DNA of 64,000 nt from Pseudomonas lalkuanensis (GCF_008807375.1 NZ_CP043311.1:4568001-4632000), one strand, 5' to 3'; positions 9,638 to 24,538 are shown, counted from the stretch's first letter. Numbers and translations are program-made. Notes: generated by a model from the sequence alone, not told the origin.

Positions 9638-11310
9638 TGTTGTTCTCCTTGGGAAGCCAGAGCGGCACGAACCAGTTCCGCCACATGCGCGCCGACCCGT
9701 CGTCCGGAATGGACGCAGTCGGCCAGGGACAGGCCGGACACATAGAAATTGGAGGCCACGCCCACCGCATTGCGGCCGGCGCTGAACAGGCCGGGAACGG
9801 GTTGGCCGTCTTCCCCCAGCACCTGGCCGCTGCGTTCGCACACGGTCAGGCCGCCGAGAGTGATCACCGGGCAGGGGAAGAGCTTGCTGTCGAACGAGAG
9901 GTCCAGGGCATACCAGGGGCCTTCATCCAGAGGCGCGAGGAACGCCTTCGATTTGCCCAGTTCATCGTCGCGGTCACCCCGCGCCGCAGCGTTGTAGGCG
10001 GCGACCGTGCGTTCGAGGTTCGCCTGCGGCAAGCCGCTGCGCTCCGCCAGTTCGGCGAGGCTGCGGCCACGGCGGGCGTTGAACAGCATGTTGAGCACGG
10101 CCGGCAGGCGCTGGAAGGACCAGACCTTGCCCGGCCCCACCTGGGCGAAGGCTTCCTTCATCAGCGCGCGATTGAGGATGAGGATGGCGCGACCGCCCTG
10201 CTCTTCCACCATGGCGTGGCCGAGCCTGGCGCCGTAGACCTCTTCGTTGCAGTAGCGCTGGCCTTGCGCGTTGACGATCAGCCCGCGAGCCCAGGCCAGC
10301 GGCGGATTGATGAAGCGCCAGGCACTGGCCCGCTCCATGCGTGCGGTGCGGCCCCCGGCACTCTGGCCAAGGCGGATGCCGCTGCCGTCGCAGCCACTGG
10401 TGCCCAGCGGCAAGCCGTCGAGATAGCGCGGCGCATGATTGGCGAGCATGGCCCGGTTGAAGACGAATCCACCCGAGCTGAGCAGCACCCCGTGCAGCGC
10501 GCGGATCAGTCGGCGTTGCCCGTGAGCAAGCTCCACCTCACGCAGCTTGCGGCGCCAGCCTTCGGCAATGGCCGGTGCATAGGGGTGAATGGCATCGGTC
10601 CAGCGGCTCAGCCGTGCGTGACGCTTGGCGGCACGGCTGCCGGCAGGCAGCTCCCAGGCTTCGACGCCGAGTACGGTGCCGGCATCGTCCAGCACCAGGC
10701 GCCGGACCTCGCACTGGCGACGCAGGCGCACGCCCTTGCGCAGGGCCGTGGCGGCCAAAGGACGGAACAGGGCGATCCCGGACATGCCGGAACCCAGCGC
10801 ACGGTGGCCACGGGGGGCCGGTCGCGCCTGGGCGGCGTAGCTCGGCACCGCTTCGTTGCCCGAGTAGTAGAGGTAGTACTGGTCGCTGGGGTAGGAGGTT
10901 TTCAGCGGCGGTACGCTGCCCTGGAAGGCCGCGCCCTGCTGCTCCAGCCAGGCCAGGTTGGCGCGGCTGTCCTGGCAGAAGCCACGCAGCGTCTCGGCGG
11001 AAACCGCCTCGCCCACTTCCTGGCGCAGGTAGTCGTACATGGCCGCGACTGTGTCTTCCACGCCCGCTTCGGCCTGCTGCGATGTGCCGCCGCCGGCGTA
11101 GACCACACCGCCGCTGCGCGCCGTGGCACCGCCGCCCTGGAAACGATCCAGGGCCAGTACCGACACACCCTGGCTTGCGGCCTCGATGGCAGCACACACG
11201 CCGGCGCCACCGAAGCCGACCACCAGCAGGTCGGCGCTGTCGTCCCAGGCCAGCTGCGCGGCATCACGCACACGCAGCGGCGCTTCCGGGGTCTGCTCCA
11301 TGGCCGTCAT
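9634..11310 (-). CDS. FAD-dependent 3-ketosteroid dehydrogenase-like flavoprotein (Kst4D type)
   Basis: 558 aa, member of the fumarate reductase/3-ketosteroid dehydrogenase flavoprotein family. Dinucleotide-binding motif VGFGGAG is at residues 31-37. The stretch GGGATARSGGVVYAGGGT and the segment TSYPSDQYYLYYSGNEA closely recall 3-oxo-5-alpha-steroid delta-4 dehydrogenases (Kst4D/TesI) rather than delta-1 enzymes. The C-terminal LFSAGRNAVGVASNFYVSGLSLADC is the FAD-capping region. Predicted role: oxidation of an alicyclic ketone ring to the enone. Second gene of its operon, 9 bp after the flavin reductase, overlapping SDR2. Family certain; steroid specificity is inference. Confidence 0.8.
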   Translation of the reverse strand: MTAMEQTPEAPLRVRDAAQLAWDDSADLLVVGFGGAGVCAAIEAASQGVSVLALDRFQGGGATARSGGVVYAGGGTSQQAEAGVEDTVAAMYDYLRQEVGEAVSAETLRGFCQDSRANLAWLEQQGAAFQGSVPPLKTSYPSDQYYLYYSGNEAVPSYAAQARPAPRGHRALGSGMSGIALFRPLAATALRKGVRLRRQCEVRRLVLDDAGTVLGVEAWELPAGSRAAKRHARLSRWTDAIHPYAPAIAEGWRRKLREVELAHGQRRLIRALHGVLLSSGGFVFNRAMLANHAPRYLDGLPLGTSGCDGSGIRLGQSAGGRTARMERASAWRFINPPLAWARGLIVNAQGQRYCNEEVYGARLGHAMVEEQGGRAILILNRALMKEAFAQVGPGKVWSFQRLPAVLNMLFNARRGRSLAELAERSGLPQANLERTVAAYNAAARGDRDDELGKSKAFLAPLDEGPWYALDLSFDSKLFPCPVITLGGLTVCERSGQVLGEDGQPVPGLFSAGRNAVGVASNFYVSGLSLADCVHSGRRVGAHVAELVRAALASQGEQQ

Positions 11311-11319
11311 GGCAGGCCC

Positions 11320-11826
11320 TCAGCTGGCCGCGGCCAGCGACGGCGCGGTAGTGGTGTAGGCGCCGTTCAGGTAGACCAGCGGACTGATCTCGGCGCTGTT
11401 GTGGATCTCCACGATGCGGCCGATGAAGATGGTGTGGGTGCCGTAGCTGAACTTGCCGTCCTGCTGGCAGAGGATGGCGGACTGGGCATCGCCCAGGTAT
11501 GGAATCCCACCCTCGCTGTTGCGCCAGTCACCACGCTGGAAGCGCGCCTCGCCCTTCACCGGGCCGCTGCACAGGTGGGACAGTTCCTCCTGTTCCAGGC
11601 CGAGGATGTTCACGCAGAAATCCGCCCCCGCATCCAGCACGGCGTGCAGCGACGCGGTCTTGTTCACGCAGATGAGCAGCGACGGCGGCTCGGTGGAAAG
11701 CGAATCCACCGCCGTGGCGGACATGGCGAACCGCTCCTGGCCGTTGCTGGTGGTGATGATGGTCACGGACTTCGCCAGACGACGCATCGCCTGGAGCATC
11801 TCGCCTTTCAGATCGGCCTGGCTCAT
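11320..11826 (-). CDS. HsaB-like flavin reductase
   Basis: 168 aa, within the usual size of the small flavin reductase domain family (HpaC/HsaB). Signatures include SVTIITTSNG near the start, MSATAVDSLSTEPPSLLICV, and GRIVEIHN with the C-terminal PLVYLNGAYTT. It would supply reduced FMN or FAD to a flavin-dependent monooxygenase, most likely the divergently transcribed HsaA-like enzyme at 12152 and perhaps the luciferase-like enzyme at 13538. First gene of the four-gene minus-strand unit; dyad site f lies 62 bp upstream. Confidence 0.9.
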   Translation of the reverse strand: MSQADLKGEMLQAMRRLAKSVTIITTSNGQERFAMSATAVDSLSTEPPSLLICVNKTASLHAVLDAGADFCVNILGLEQEELSHLCSGPVKGEARFQRGDWRNSEGGIPYLGDAQSAILCQQDGKFSYGTHTIFIGRIVEIHNSAEISPLVYLNGAYTTTAPSLAAAS

Positions 11827-11888
11827 CGCACTGCCCTCTTGTTGTTCTCAAGTGGAGCCGATTCTTCGCCAGGGCCCGGCGGGCAACA

Positions 11889-11904
11889 TCGTCCGAGGGG
11901 ACTA
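11889..11904. promoter_or_regulatory. Dyad operator candidate, site f (hsaB-like operon)
   Basis: TCGTCC-GAGG-GGACTA, a full consensus match, 62 bp upstream of the minus-strand flavin reductase start. An AAGAAT hexamer lies about 30 bp on the gene side of its centre. Confidence 0.6.
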
Positions 11905-11935
11905 GTCAGAACGCCGGTACATGGGGCTCTTCACC

Positions 11936-12033
11936 TGTGGGGGCGAATTCATTCGCTATGCAGGCCGAAGGGCTGCCCTGCGGCCCTGCAGGTGGCAGCT
12001 GCGCTGCCATTCGCGAATGAATTCGCCCCCACA
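11936..12033. repeat. REP-like palindrome pair
   Basis: Outer arms TGTGGGGGCGAATTCATTCG and CGAATGAATTCGCCCCCACA are perfect complements separated by about 58 bases, which include the internal hairpin CAGGCCGAAGGGCTGCCCTG. Confidence 0.8.
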
Positions 12034-12064
12034 AAGAGCAGGCCCCCTGCACAGATGGGGCATA

Positions 12065-12080
12065 TGGTCCGTTTGAAGGA
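12065..12080. promoter_or_regulatory. Degenerate dyad, site g (hsaA-like gene)
   Basis: TGGTCC-GTTT-GAAGGA: left half 5/6, right half 4/6 to the consensus. Counted only because it ends 71 bp before the HsaA-like start, exactly where the better sites sit, with TTGAAT about 30 bp downstream. Confidence 0.3.
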
Positions 12081-12151
12081 TGCCGCCCCGCTTGCCCGTT
12101 GTTTGAATGCCCGGCGATAGGTGGAAAAGCCTTCAACAGGAGAACAACAAC

Positions 12152-13336
12152 ATGCTCGACCAAGACCTGATCCGCCAACGCCTGAAACAACGTGCCAAAG
12201 AGCTGGTGCCCGTGCTGCGCGAACGCGCGCCACTGGCCGCGAAGAACGGCCAGCTGCCGGAAGAGACCATCCGCGATTTCCAGGAAGCGGGCTTCTTCCG
12301 CATCCTCCAGCCCGCGCGCTGGGAGGGCTACGAGCTGGAGCCGCGTGATTTCTTCGAAGTGCAGATGACCCTCGCCGAGGGCTGCATGTCCTCGGCCTGG
12401 GTGCTGGGCGTGGTGGCCATCCACAACTGGCAGCTGGCACTGTTCGACGACCGTGCGGCGCAGGATGTCTGGGGCCAGGATTCGAGCGTGCTGATCTCCT
12501 CCTCCTACATGCCGGTGGGCAAGGTCTCCCGCGTCGAAGGCGGTTTCCGCCTGAGCGGCCGCTGGGGTTTCTCATCGGGCAGCAAGCACTGCCAGTGGGC
12601 CTTCCTCGGCGCCATGGTGCCGCCGGAGAAGGAGGGCGACGGGCCGGACTACCGCACCTTCCTGGTGCCGCGCAGCGACTACAGCATCGTCGACAACTGG
12701 GACGTGATGGGCCTGGAGGCCACCGGCTCTCACGACGTGCTGGTGCAGGACGTATTCGTGCCCGAACACCGCACCCACCGCTCCATCGACGGCTTCCTGC
12801 AGAACAGCCCGGGCAACGCAGTGAATACAGCCCCGCTGTTCCGCCTGCCCTTCGGGCAGATCTTCGTGCGGGCGGTGTCGTCGTCCACCATCGGTGCATT
12901 GCAGGGCGCCATCGACCTGTTCGTCGAGGCCAACAAGGGCCGCGTCGGGGTCAACGATGGCCGCAGGATCATCCAGGACCCCGGCGCCCAGACCGCCCTG
13001 GCCAACGCCATGGTCACGGTGGACGAATGCCGCACGGTGCTCCTGCGCAACTTCGACCTGATGATGCAGCGAGCCAGGGCGGGCGAAGCGTTGACCATCC
13101 CTGAGCGGGTGAAGATGCGCTACGACTCCGCCATCGTCCCGGACAAGTGCGCCCAGGCGGTGGAAGCGCTGATGTACAACAGCGGCGCCTCCACCATCTT
13201 CCGCCAGCACGGCATCAACCGCGCCTTCCGCGATATCCACACCGGCCGAGCCCACGTGGCCAACTGCCCGGGCAAGTACGCCCTCAACCTGGGCGGCGTG
13301 GGGATGGGCCTGGACAGCACCGACTTCTTCCTCTGA
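12152..13336 (+). CDS. HsaA-like flavin-dependent monooxygenase (acyl-CoA dehydrogenase fold)
   Basis: 394 aa, the same length I recall for HsaA, the oxygenase of 3-HSA hydroxylase in steroid degradation. ATG follows AACAGGAGAACAACAAC. N-terminal alpha-helical domain (DFQEAGFFRILQPARWEGYE), a central beta domain with SGRWGFSSGSKHCQWAFLGA, and a C-terminal four-helix domain ending GVGMGLDSTDFFL are group D flavin monooxygenase hallmarks; SGSKHCQW is the active-site region. It would hydroxylate a phenolic or phenol-like ring using reduced flavin from the divergent HsaB-like reductase. No ring-cleavage dioxygenase (HsaC type) is found nearby. An alternative is a dibenzothiophene-type (DszC) or hydroxyphenylacetate-type hydroxylase. 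Confidence 0.85.
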   Translation: MLDQDLIRQRLKQRAKELVPVLRERAPLAAKNGQLPEETIRDFQEAGFFRILQPARWEGYELEPRDFFEVQMTLAEGCMSSAWVLGVVAIHNWQLALFDDRAAQDVWGQDSSVLISSSYMPVGKVSRVEGGFRLSGRWGFSSGSKHCQWAFLGAMVPPEKEGDGPDYRTFLVPRSDYSIVDNWDVMGLEATGSHDVLVQDVFVPEHRTHRSIDGFLQNSPGNAVNTAPLFRLPFGQIFVRAVSSSTIGALQGAIDLFVEANKGRVGVNDGRRIIQDPGAQTALANAMVTVDECRTVLLRNFDLMMQRARAGEALTIPERVKMRYDSAIVPDKCAQAVEALMYNSGASTIFRQHGINRAFRDIHTGRAHVANCPGKYALNLGGVGMGLDSTDFFL

Positions 13337-13350
13337 CAAGCACGCTCCTG

Positions 13351-13376
13351 CGTAGGAGCCAGCTTGCTGGCGAACC
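13351..13376. repeat. REP-like half-element
   Basis: CGTAGGAGCCAGCTTGCTGG then CGAAC; reverse complement of the copy at 112-136. It lies just after the HsaA-like stop codon. Confidence 0.6.
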
Positions 13377-13435
13377 CGCCTCGCCACGACGCCCGCCCCG
13401 CGCGGGCGTCATGCTGTGCGGGGCTTCAAGATGAC

Positions 13436-13451
13436 TAGTCCCTTTGGGGGA
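13436..13451. promoter_or_regulatory. Dyad operator candidate, site h (LLM gene)
   Basis: TAGTCC-CTTT-GGGGGA: perfect left half, degenerate right half. It shares GGGACTAGTCA (reverse complement) with site f, 11 identical bases. It ends 86 bp before the LLM start codon. Confidence 0.45.
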
Positions 13452-13537
13452 TTCAGTGCAGTTTTCGATCCCACACCATGCGCTCAAGACCCGACATCTA
13501 CGGGTTGACCGAACGAAGAACAAGAAGGGCCAAGCGC

Positions 13538-14665
13538 ATGAAATTCTCCCTGATATACGAGGCACAGACGATCGATTCCAGCCGCGAAGGCGACCGTCGC
13601 ATCTTCGACGAAACCGTCGAGCAGGCCGTACTCGCCGACAAGCTCGGTTTCGACAACTTCTGGTGCGTGGAACACACCGCGCTGACCAACTACTCCCACA
13701 TGTCGGCACCGGAAACCATGCTCGCCTTCGTCGCCGGCAAGACCGAGCGCATCGGCATCGGCCATGGCGTGGTCTGCCTGCCGCCGGCCATGAACCACCC
13801 GGTGAAGGTGGCCGAGCGCATCGCCACCCTCGACCTGCTGTCCAAGGGCCGCGTGCACTTCGGCGTGGGCAAGGGCGGCACCCAGCAGGAGGCCGGCACC
13901 TTCGGCTATGACCTGGCCACCCTGCAGCCGCAGATCGACGAAGCCATGTACCTGATCCCGAAGATGTTCGTGCAGGACGAGATCGAGCATAACGGCGACT
14001 TCGTGAAGATCCCCAAACGTCCGATCCATCCCAAGCCCTACCAGGACCCGCACCCGCCGATGTACCTGGCCTGCACCAACACCGAGTCGCTGAAGAACGC
14101 CGGCGGCCGTGGCATGGGCGCCCTGGTGCTGGGCTTCGGCGGCCCCGAGGAAATCGCCAAGAAGGTCGCCGTGTACCACGAGGCCTGGGACAACCGTGAC
14201 GAGAAGAACCAGGTGGGCTTCCGCCCCAATCGCCACATCGCCGCACTGTGCCCGGCCATTGTCCTGGACGATAACGAGAAGGCCCGCCACATCGGCATCC
14301 GTGGCCAGCGCTACTTCATGGAATCCCTGGCGTACTGGTACGCCGGCGGCGAACGCCCGGACCCGGAAAAGTGGAAGGACGACACCTTCGTCGACGGCAA
14401 CGGCCAGGCGGTGATCAGGTCGCGCTTCGCTTCCGAGGAGGTCAAGGTCGACTTCTCCGACCCGACCATGGCGATGATGAACCCCAACCATGCCTACGGC
14501 ACCGTGAAGGATTGCATCGGCTACGTGCAGCGCCTGATCGACGCCGGCGCCGACGAAATCCTCTTCATCTGCCAGATGGGCACCGTGCCCCAGTGGGCGC
14601 AGCTCGAGACGCTGAAGAACATCGGCGAGCACGTGATTCCCTACTTCCGCAAACAGAAGGACTGA
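13538..14665 (+). CDS. Luciferase-like (LLM class) flavin-dependent monooxygenase
   Basis: 375 aa, start MKFSLIYEAQ, downstream of AAGAAGGG; an in-frame ATG 60 bp upstream lacks an RBS. It has the TIM-barrel bacterial luciferase fold, with DNFWCVEHT, RIGIGHGVVCLPP, HPVKVAERIATLDLLSKGR and FGVGKGGT typical of FMNH2-dependent alkanal or limonene-type monooxygenases. A second predicted consumer of reduced flavin beside the HsaA-like enzyme, but with its own promoter (site h). Substrate unknown; Baeyer-Villiger or epoxidation chemistry would fit the family. Ends at a strong bidirectional terminator. Confidence 0.85.
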   Translation: MKFSLIYEAQTIDSSREGDRRIFDETVEQAVLADKLGFDNFWCVEHTALTNYSHMSAPETMLAFVAGKTERIGIGHGVVCLPPAMNHPVKVAERIATLDLLSKGRVHFGVGKGGTQQEAGTFGYDLATLQPQIDEAMYLIPKMFVQDEIEHNGDFVKIPKRPIHPKPYQDPHPPMYLACTNTESLKNAGGRGMGALVLGFGGPEEIAKKVAVYHEAWDNRDEKNQVGFRPNRHIAALCPAIVLDDNEKARHIGIRGQRYFMESLAYWYAGGERPDPEKWKDDTFVDGNGQAVIRSRFASEEVKVDFSDPTMAMMNPNHAYGTVKDCIGYVQRLIDAGADEILFICQMGTVPQWAQLETLKNIGEHVIPYFRKQKD

Positions 14666-14688
14666 CCTGAGCAGCGGAGTGAGGAATG

Positions 14689-14715
14689 AAAAACGGGCCT
14701 TCGGGCCCGTTTTTC
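14689..14715. terminator. Bidirectional intrinsic terminator
   Basis: AAAAACGGGCC-TTCG-GGCCCGTTTTT: 6-bp GC stem with an A-run before and T-run after, between the convergent LLM and EF-G genes. Confidence 0.9.
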
Positions 14716-14754
14716 TTTTGCGCTGGTCAACGGTGGGGGCTCTTCCTGTGGACC

Positions 14755-16857
<2,103 letters not shown>

Positions 16858-17049
16858 GGCGATCACCTCCGTGCGGGTTATGGGTTATGGCAGGGCCGCA
16901 CGTTCGCCAGCGGTGCCAGCGGCACCGGGTTCGGATACAAGGGTTGTGGGCGAATGGCCGTGCTGCAAGGGAATGGCAGCCCCCAAGGCCGCGTGTCCCC
17001 TTCACTAACGCTAGCACCGCCTCGCCCGCTCCACCGGCCGCTCATCCGC

Positions 17050-17065
17050 TAGTCCGGGCGGACGA
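17050..17065. promoter_or_regulatory. Dyad operator candidate, site i (EthD gene)
   Basis: TAGTCC-GGGC-GGACGA, full consensus. It ends 64 bp before the GTG start of the EthD gene and lies 193 bp upstream of EF-G on the other strand. Confidence 0.6.
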
Positions 17066-17129
17066 TGCAGGGCCACCGGCCAGACCGCATGTTCTGGAGC
17101 GCACTCAACAACAGCCGAAGGACCTTACC

Positions 17130-17849
17130 GTGGAAAAGATCATCTACACCCTGTGGCGCGACCCGCAGGACAGCCTCGAAAGCTTCTCCCAGCGCCTGCG
17201 TGGCGTGGTCGCCGAGCAACTCTTCACCCTGGGCGCCCGGGGCCTGCAGGTGAACCTGGCCGACGCCGACGTCGCACCCGCCGCCGGCCTGCGCCAGGAA
17301 AACAACCGGCCGCTGCCGGACGCCACCCTGTCGCTCTGGGCCGACAGCGCCAACACCGACGTGCGCCGCCCGTTCGATGATGTCCTGAAGGCGGTTTCCA
17401 GCCGCCTGGCGGCCTACCTGGTGAGCGAATCGGTGGTGATTCGCAATACCCGCTTCCCCGCCCACGCAGGCCAGCGCACCCATGGCTTCTCGCAGATCGC
17501 CTTCCTCAGCTGCCCACCGCGCCTGACCCGCGACGCCTGGCTGGATATCTGGCGCAACCACCACACCCGGGTCGCCATCGACACCCAGGACAATTTCCTC
17601 TACGTGCAGAACCTGGTGGTGCGCGCCCTCACCCACGGCGCCGCGCCGGTGGACGCGATAGTCGAGGAAGCCTTCCCCCCGGCCGCCATGACCGATCCCA
17701 TGGCCTTCTTCGATGCGCCGGGAGACGAGGCGAAGTTCCAGCAGAACCTCGCGGCGATGATGGACAGCTGCAATCGCTTCATCGACTTCGACAAACTCGA
17801 CGTACTCCCCACCAGCCAGTACGTGCTCAAGGCCGCTGCCGCGCTTTGA
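17130..17849 (+). CDS. EthD-domain protein
   Basis: 239 aa from a GTG start (VEKIIYTLWRDPQ) with AAGGA 8 nt upstream; the frame is open further upstream but only through non-coding-like sequence. The C-terminal half (LTRDAWLDIWRNHHTRVAI, QNLVVRALTHGAAPVDAIVEE) matches the EthD dimeric alpha/beta-barrel fold, and the N-terminal half looks like a degenerate second copy (YTLWRDPQDSLESFSQRL). EthD-like proteins accompany monooxygenase and polyketide systems, but their biochemical role is poorly defined. The perfect dyad upstream groups it with the catabolic island. Confidence 0.75.
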   Translation: MEKIIYTLWRDPQDSLESFSQRLRGVVAEQLFTLGARGLQVNLADADVAPAAGLRQENNRPLPDATLSLWADSANTDVRRPFDDVLKAVSSRLAAYLVSESVVIRNTRFPAHAGQRTHGFSQIAFLSCPPRLTRDAWLDIWRNHHTRVAIDTQDNFLYVQNLVVRALTHGAAPVDAIVEEAFPPAAMTDPMAFFDAPGDEAKFQQNLAAMMDSCNRFIDFDKLDVLPTSQYVLKAAAAL

Positions 17850-17855
17850 ACCCAG

Positions 17856-17882
17856 GGGGAGCGGCCATCCGGCTGCTCCCCG
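17856..17882. terminator. Hairpin between convergent EthD and GYD genes
   Basis: GGGGGAGC...GCTCCCC arms around a 12-base loop, 7 bp after the EthD stop. No T-run follows, so termination activity is uncertain. Confidence 0.4.
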
Positions 17883-17899
17883 TTGGTGGGCGGGTTCTG

Positions 17900-18187
17900 C
17901 TACAGGCCGCCGAGCAGGCGCCGGAACTCCTGCTCCGAGTAGCCACGCAGCGTCTGCGTCCTGACATTGCCTAACTGGCCCGTCTTGAGCAGCAGCGTGG
18001 TCGCCGCCGCCTCGTCCCCCTCCACTATCAGCACCAGGTCATAGCTGCCCACCGTCCAGTAGGCGGTCTTGACCGAAAGGCCAAGCTGCTCGGCCAACCC
18101 TTTGAAGGCTACGAAGCGATCCGGGGAATCCTTGACGTTGCGAATGCCCTGATCCGTGAAGGTCGCCAGCGTGATGAAGGTAGCCAT
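17900..18187 (-). CDS. GYD-domain protein
   Basis: 95 aa, starting at MATFITLATFTDQG with GAGCGAAGAC upstream. Length and the pattern FTDQGIRNVKDSPDRF, WTVGSYDLVLIVEGDEAA and RTQTLRGYSEQEF are those of the GYD family (small ferredoxin-like alpha/beta proteins, formerly DUF1330-like). Function is unknown. It is divergent from lsfA. No signal peptide or cysteine motif. Confidence 0.75.
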   Translation of the reverse strand: MATFITLATFTDQGIRNVKDSPDRFVAFKGLAEQLGLSVKTAYWTVGSYDLVLIVEGDEAAATTLLLKTGQLGNVRTQTLRGYSEQEFRRLLGGL

Positions 18188-18505
18188 GTCTTCGCTCCTC
18201 TTGCGTTGCAGAGCGACGGTCCGATTGCGGAAGCCACTGCATCGGAAGAAGGCCGACATTCTTCCAGCCATGCATGCCCACCAGGCGCGACCCGCCACGG
18301 GCCCTGTCGACAAACATGCTTCCGACGACCTCCTTCGGGTAGGAATAGCACCCCCGGGAGCCGGTGCATGACCGCTGATCTTCCGCCTTCCGGGCAGCCT
18401 CGAAACCCCGGCCTATACTGTTAGCCCCGGCAGGCCACAAGGCTCGCCGCGATCTGCGCTGCCCTCGCGGTAGCTCCCGACAGCCAGACACAAAGGAGGA
18501 CGTAC
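18188..18505. other. Divergent promoter region, GYD gene / lsfA
   Basis: 318 bp with no supported gene. I found no dyad of the island type here and no clear OxyR-like site. The motif AAAGGAGG directly before the lsfA start is a strong ribosome-binding site. Confidence 0.6.
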
Positions 18506-19159
18506 ATGGCAATCCGCATTGGTGATGAAGCGCCCGATTTCACCGTGGACAGCACCGAAGGCACGATCAATTTCCACCAGTGGATCGGTGACCAGTGGGC
18601 CATCCTGTTCTCCCACCCGAAGGACTTCACTCCGGTCTGCACCACTGAGCTGGGCTACATGGCCAAGCTCAAGCCCGAATTCGACAAGCGCAATACCAAG
18701 GTGATCGGCCTCTCCGTGGACCCGGTCAGCGATCACCGCAAATGGGTCGGTGATATCGAGGAAACCCAGGGGCACGCGGTCAACTACCCGATGATCGGCG
18801 ACGAGAACCTGGTGGTGGCCAAGCTCTACGACATGATCCACCCCAATGCCAGCGCCGGCCCGCGCACCGCCGTGGACAACGCCACGGTACGTTCGGTGTT
18901 CATCATTGGCCCGGACAAGAAGGTCAAGGCCATGCTCATCTATCCCATGAGCGCCGGCCGCAACTTCGACGAAGTGCTGCGCCTGCTGGACTCGCTGCAG
19001 CTCAACGCCAAGCACACGGTGGCGACGCCGGTGAACTGGCGTCCGGGAGACGACGTGATCATTCCCACCTCGGTATCCGACGAAGACGCGAAGAAGAAGT
19101 ACCCCGACGGCTACAAGACCCTGAAGCCCTACCTGCGGGTCGTCGCCCAGCCGAAATGA
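18506..19159 (+). CDS. lsfA: 1-Cys peroxiredoxin, Prx6/LsfA type
   Basis: 217 aa, typical of Prx6-class enzymes. Peroxidatic Cys45 lies in FTPVCTTELG; no resolving cysteine is evident. GLSVDPVSDHRKWVGDI and the long C-terminal domain (GWRPGDDVI-like WRPGDDVIIPTSVSDEDAKK) are Prx6 features. It reduces H2O2 and organic peroxides in the cytosol. LsfA in other pseudomonads was linked to sulfate-starvation and oxidative stress responses, which is notable next to a cysDNC copy, though the two are 15 kb apart. Its stop overlaps the next gene's start (ATGA). Confidence 0.9.
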   Translation: MAIRIGDEAPDFTVDSTEGTINFHQWIGDQWAILFSHPKDFTPVCTTELGYMAKLKPEFDKRNTKVIGLSVDPVSDHRKWVGDIEETQGHAVNYPMIGDENLVVAKLYDMIHPNASAGPRTAVDNATVRSVFIIGPDKKVKAMLIYPMSAGRNFDEVLRLLDSLQLNAKHTVATPVNWRPGDDVIIPTSVSDEDAKKKYPDGYKTLKPYLRVVAQPK

Positions 19160-19971
19160 CCGCTCGCGCGCCCTCCTCGGGGGGCGCGCCACGGCCTGCC
19201 ATACTGTCCGGCATGGTCAGGGCAACATTCCGCTTCTACGAAGAGCTCAACGACTTCCTGCCGGCCGGAAGGCGCCGACAGGCCTTCACCTGCGCCTGCG
19301 CCCGGGCGGCCACCGTCAAGCACATGATCGAAGCCCTGGGCGTGCCCCACACCGAGGTCGAACTGGTGCTGCTCAACGGCGAGTCCGTGGGCTTCGAGCG
19401 GGTGATCCTCGATGGCGACCGGGTGGCGGTCTATCCCAAGTTCGAGACGCTGGACATCAGCCCCTTGCTCAAGGTCCGCAGCCGGCCGCTGCGGGTGCTG
19501 CGCTTCGTCGCCGACGCACACCTGGGTGGCCTCGCCAGCCTGCTGCGCATGTGCGGCTTCGACACGCTCTACGACAACCGCTTCGAGGACGGCCAGATTG
19601 CCGAAATCGCCGCCCATGAAGGGCGCATCGTGCTGACCCGCGACCGCGAGCTGCTCAAGCGCCGCATCATCACTCACGGCTGCTACGTGCACGCCCTGAA
19701 ACCCTCTCTGCAACTGCGCGAGCTGTTCGAGCGCCTGGACCTGGCCCGTAGCGCCAACCCCTTCAGCCTCTGCCTGCACTGCAATCAGCCACTGCAGGAA
19801 ATCGCCCCCGAACTGGCCCGCCCGCGCCTGCCACCGCGCATCGGCGCGCTCTATTCACGCTTCCTCAGTTGCGCCGCCTGCGATCGCCTGTACTGGGAAG
19901 GTTCCCACTGGCGCAGCATGTGCACCTTGCTCGCCCCCTTGATGGCTGTGGATAAGCCCAACGAGGCCTGA
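19156..19971 (+). CDS. Mut7-C RNase-like protein with N-terminal ubiquitin-like domain
   Basis: 271 aa if started at the ATG overlapping the lsfA stop; a start at 19213 (MVRATFRFYEEL) would give 252 aa and matches the domain boundary, but has no RBS. Residues about 20-95 form a MoaD/ThiS-like ubiquitin fold (FRFYEELNDFLP, LVLLNGESVGFERVILDGDR). Residues 110-200 are the PIN-related Mut7-C domain (FVADAHLGGLASLLRMCGFD, LTRDRELLKRR). The C-terminus carries two zinc-ribbon pairs, CLHC and CAAC. Such proteins are predicted RNases; the biological target is unknown. Coupling to lsfA suggests co-expression. Confidence 0.85.
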   Translation: MTARAPSSGGAPRPAILSGMVRATFRFYEELNDFLPAGRRRQAFTCACARAATVKHMIEALGVPHTEVELVLLNGESVGFERVILDGDRVAVYPKFETLDISPLLKVRSRPLRVLRFVADAHLGGLASLLRMCGFDTLYDNRFEDGQIAEIAAHEGRIVLTRDRELLKRRIITHGCYVHALKPSLQLRELFERLDLARSANPFSLCLHCNQPLQEIAPELARPRLPPRIGALYSRFLSCAACDRLYWEGSHWRSMCTLLAPLMAVDKPNEA

Positions 19972-20140
19972 TCGGCGCATACCCACAAAAACGGTGGATG
20001 AAGCTGTGGATAACCTGTCGGGAGATGGTCAGGGGCCAGGCATCGCGCGGGGCTACACGCCTCGGGTCAATTTCTGAGCGGTTTCAAGTGGTTAGGGCGG
20101 CTGCGCCGCTGATGCCACCCTTACCCCCGGCCCTCCGTGT

Positions 20141-24538
<4,398 letters not shown>

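Larger units (their letters stand above)
11827..12151. other. Divergent promoter region between hsaB-like and hsaA-like genes
   Basis: 325 bp without a credible gene. It holds dyad site f (11889-11904) for the minus-strand unit, a REP-like palindrome pair (11936-12033), and a degenerate dyad (12065-12080) for the plus-strand unit, each at the standard distance from its start codon. Confidence 0.7.

Noticed and set aside
11936-12033. Repeated palindromes considered as CRISPR repeats
   Set aside because: Copies are dispersed singly or in head-to-head pairs, not in regular spacer arrays, and no cas gene is present.
9637-12120. An 827-codon + strand open frame across the flavoprotein and flavin reductase genes
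   Set aside because: It spans two well-supported minus-strand genes and an intergenic REP, so it cannot be one real gene.
16858-16866. A GTG start three codons upstream for EF-G
   Set aside because: The GTG overlaps the Shine-Dalgarno GGAGGTG that correctly serves the ATG at 16857.
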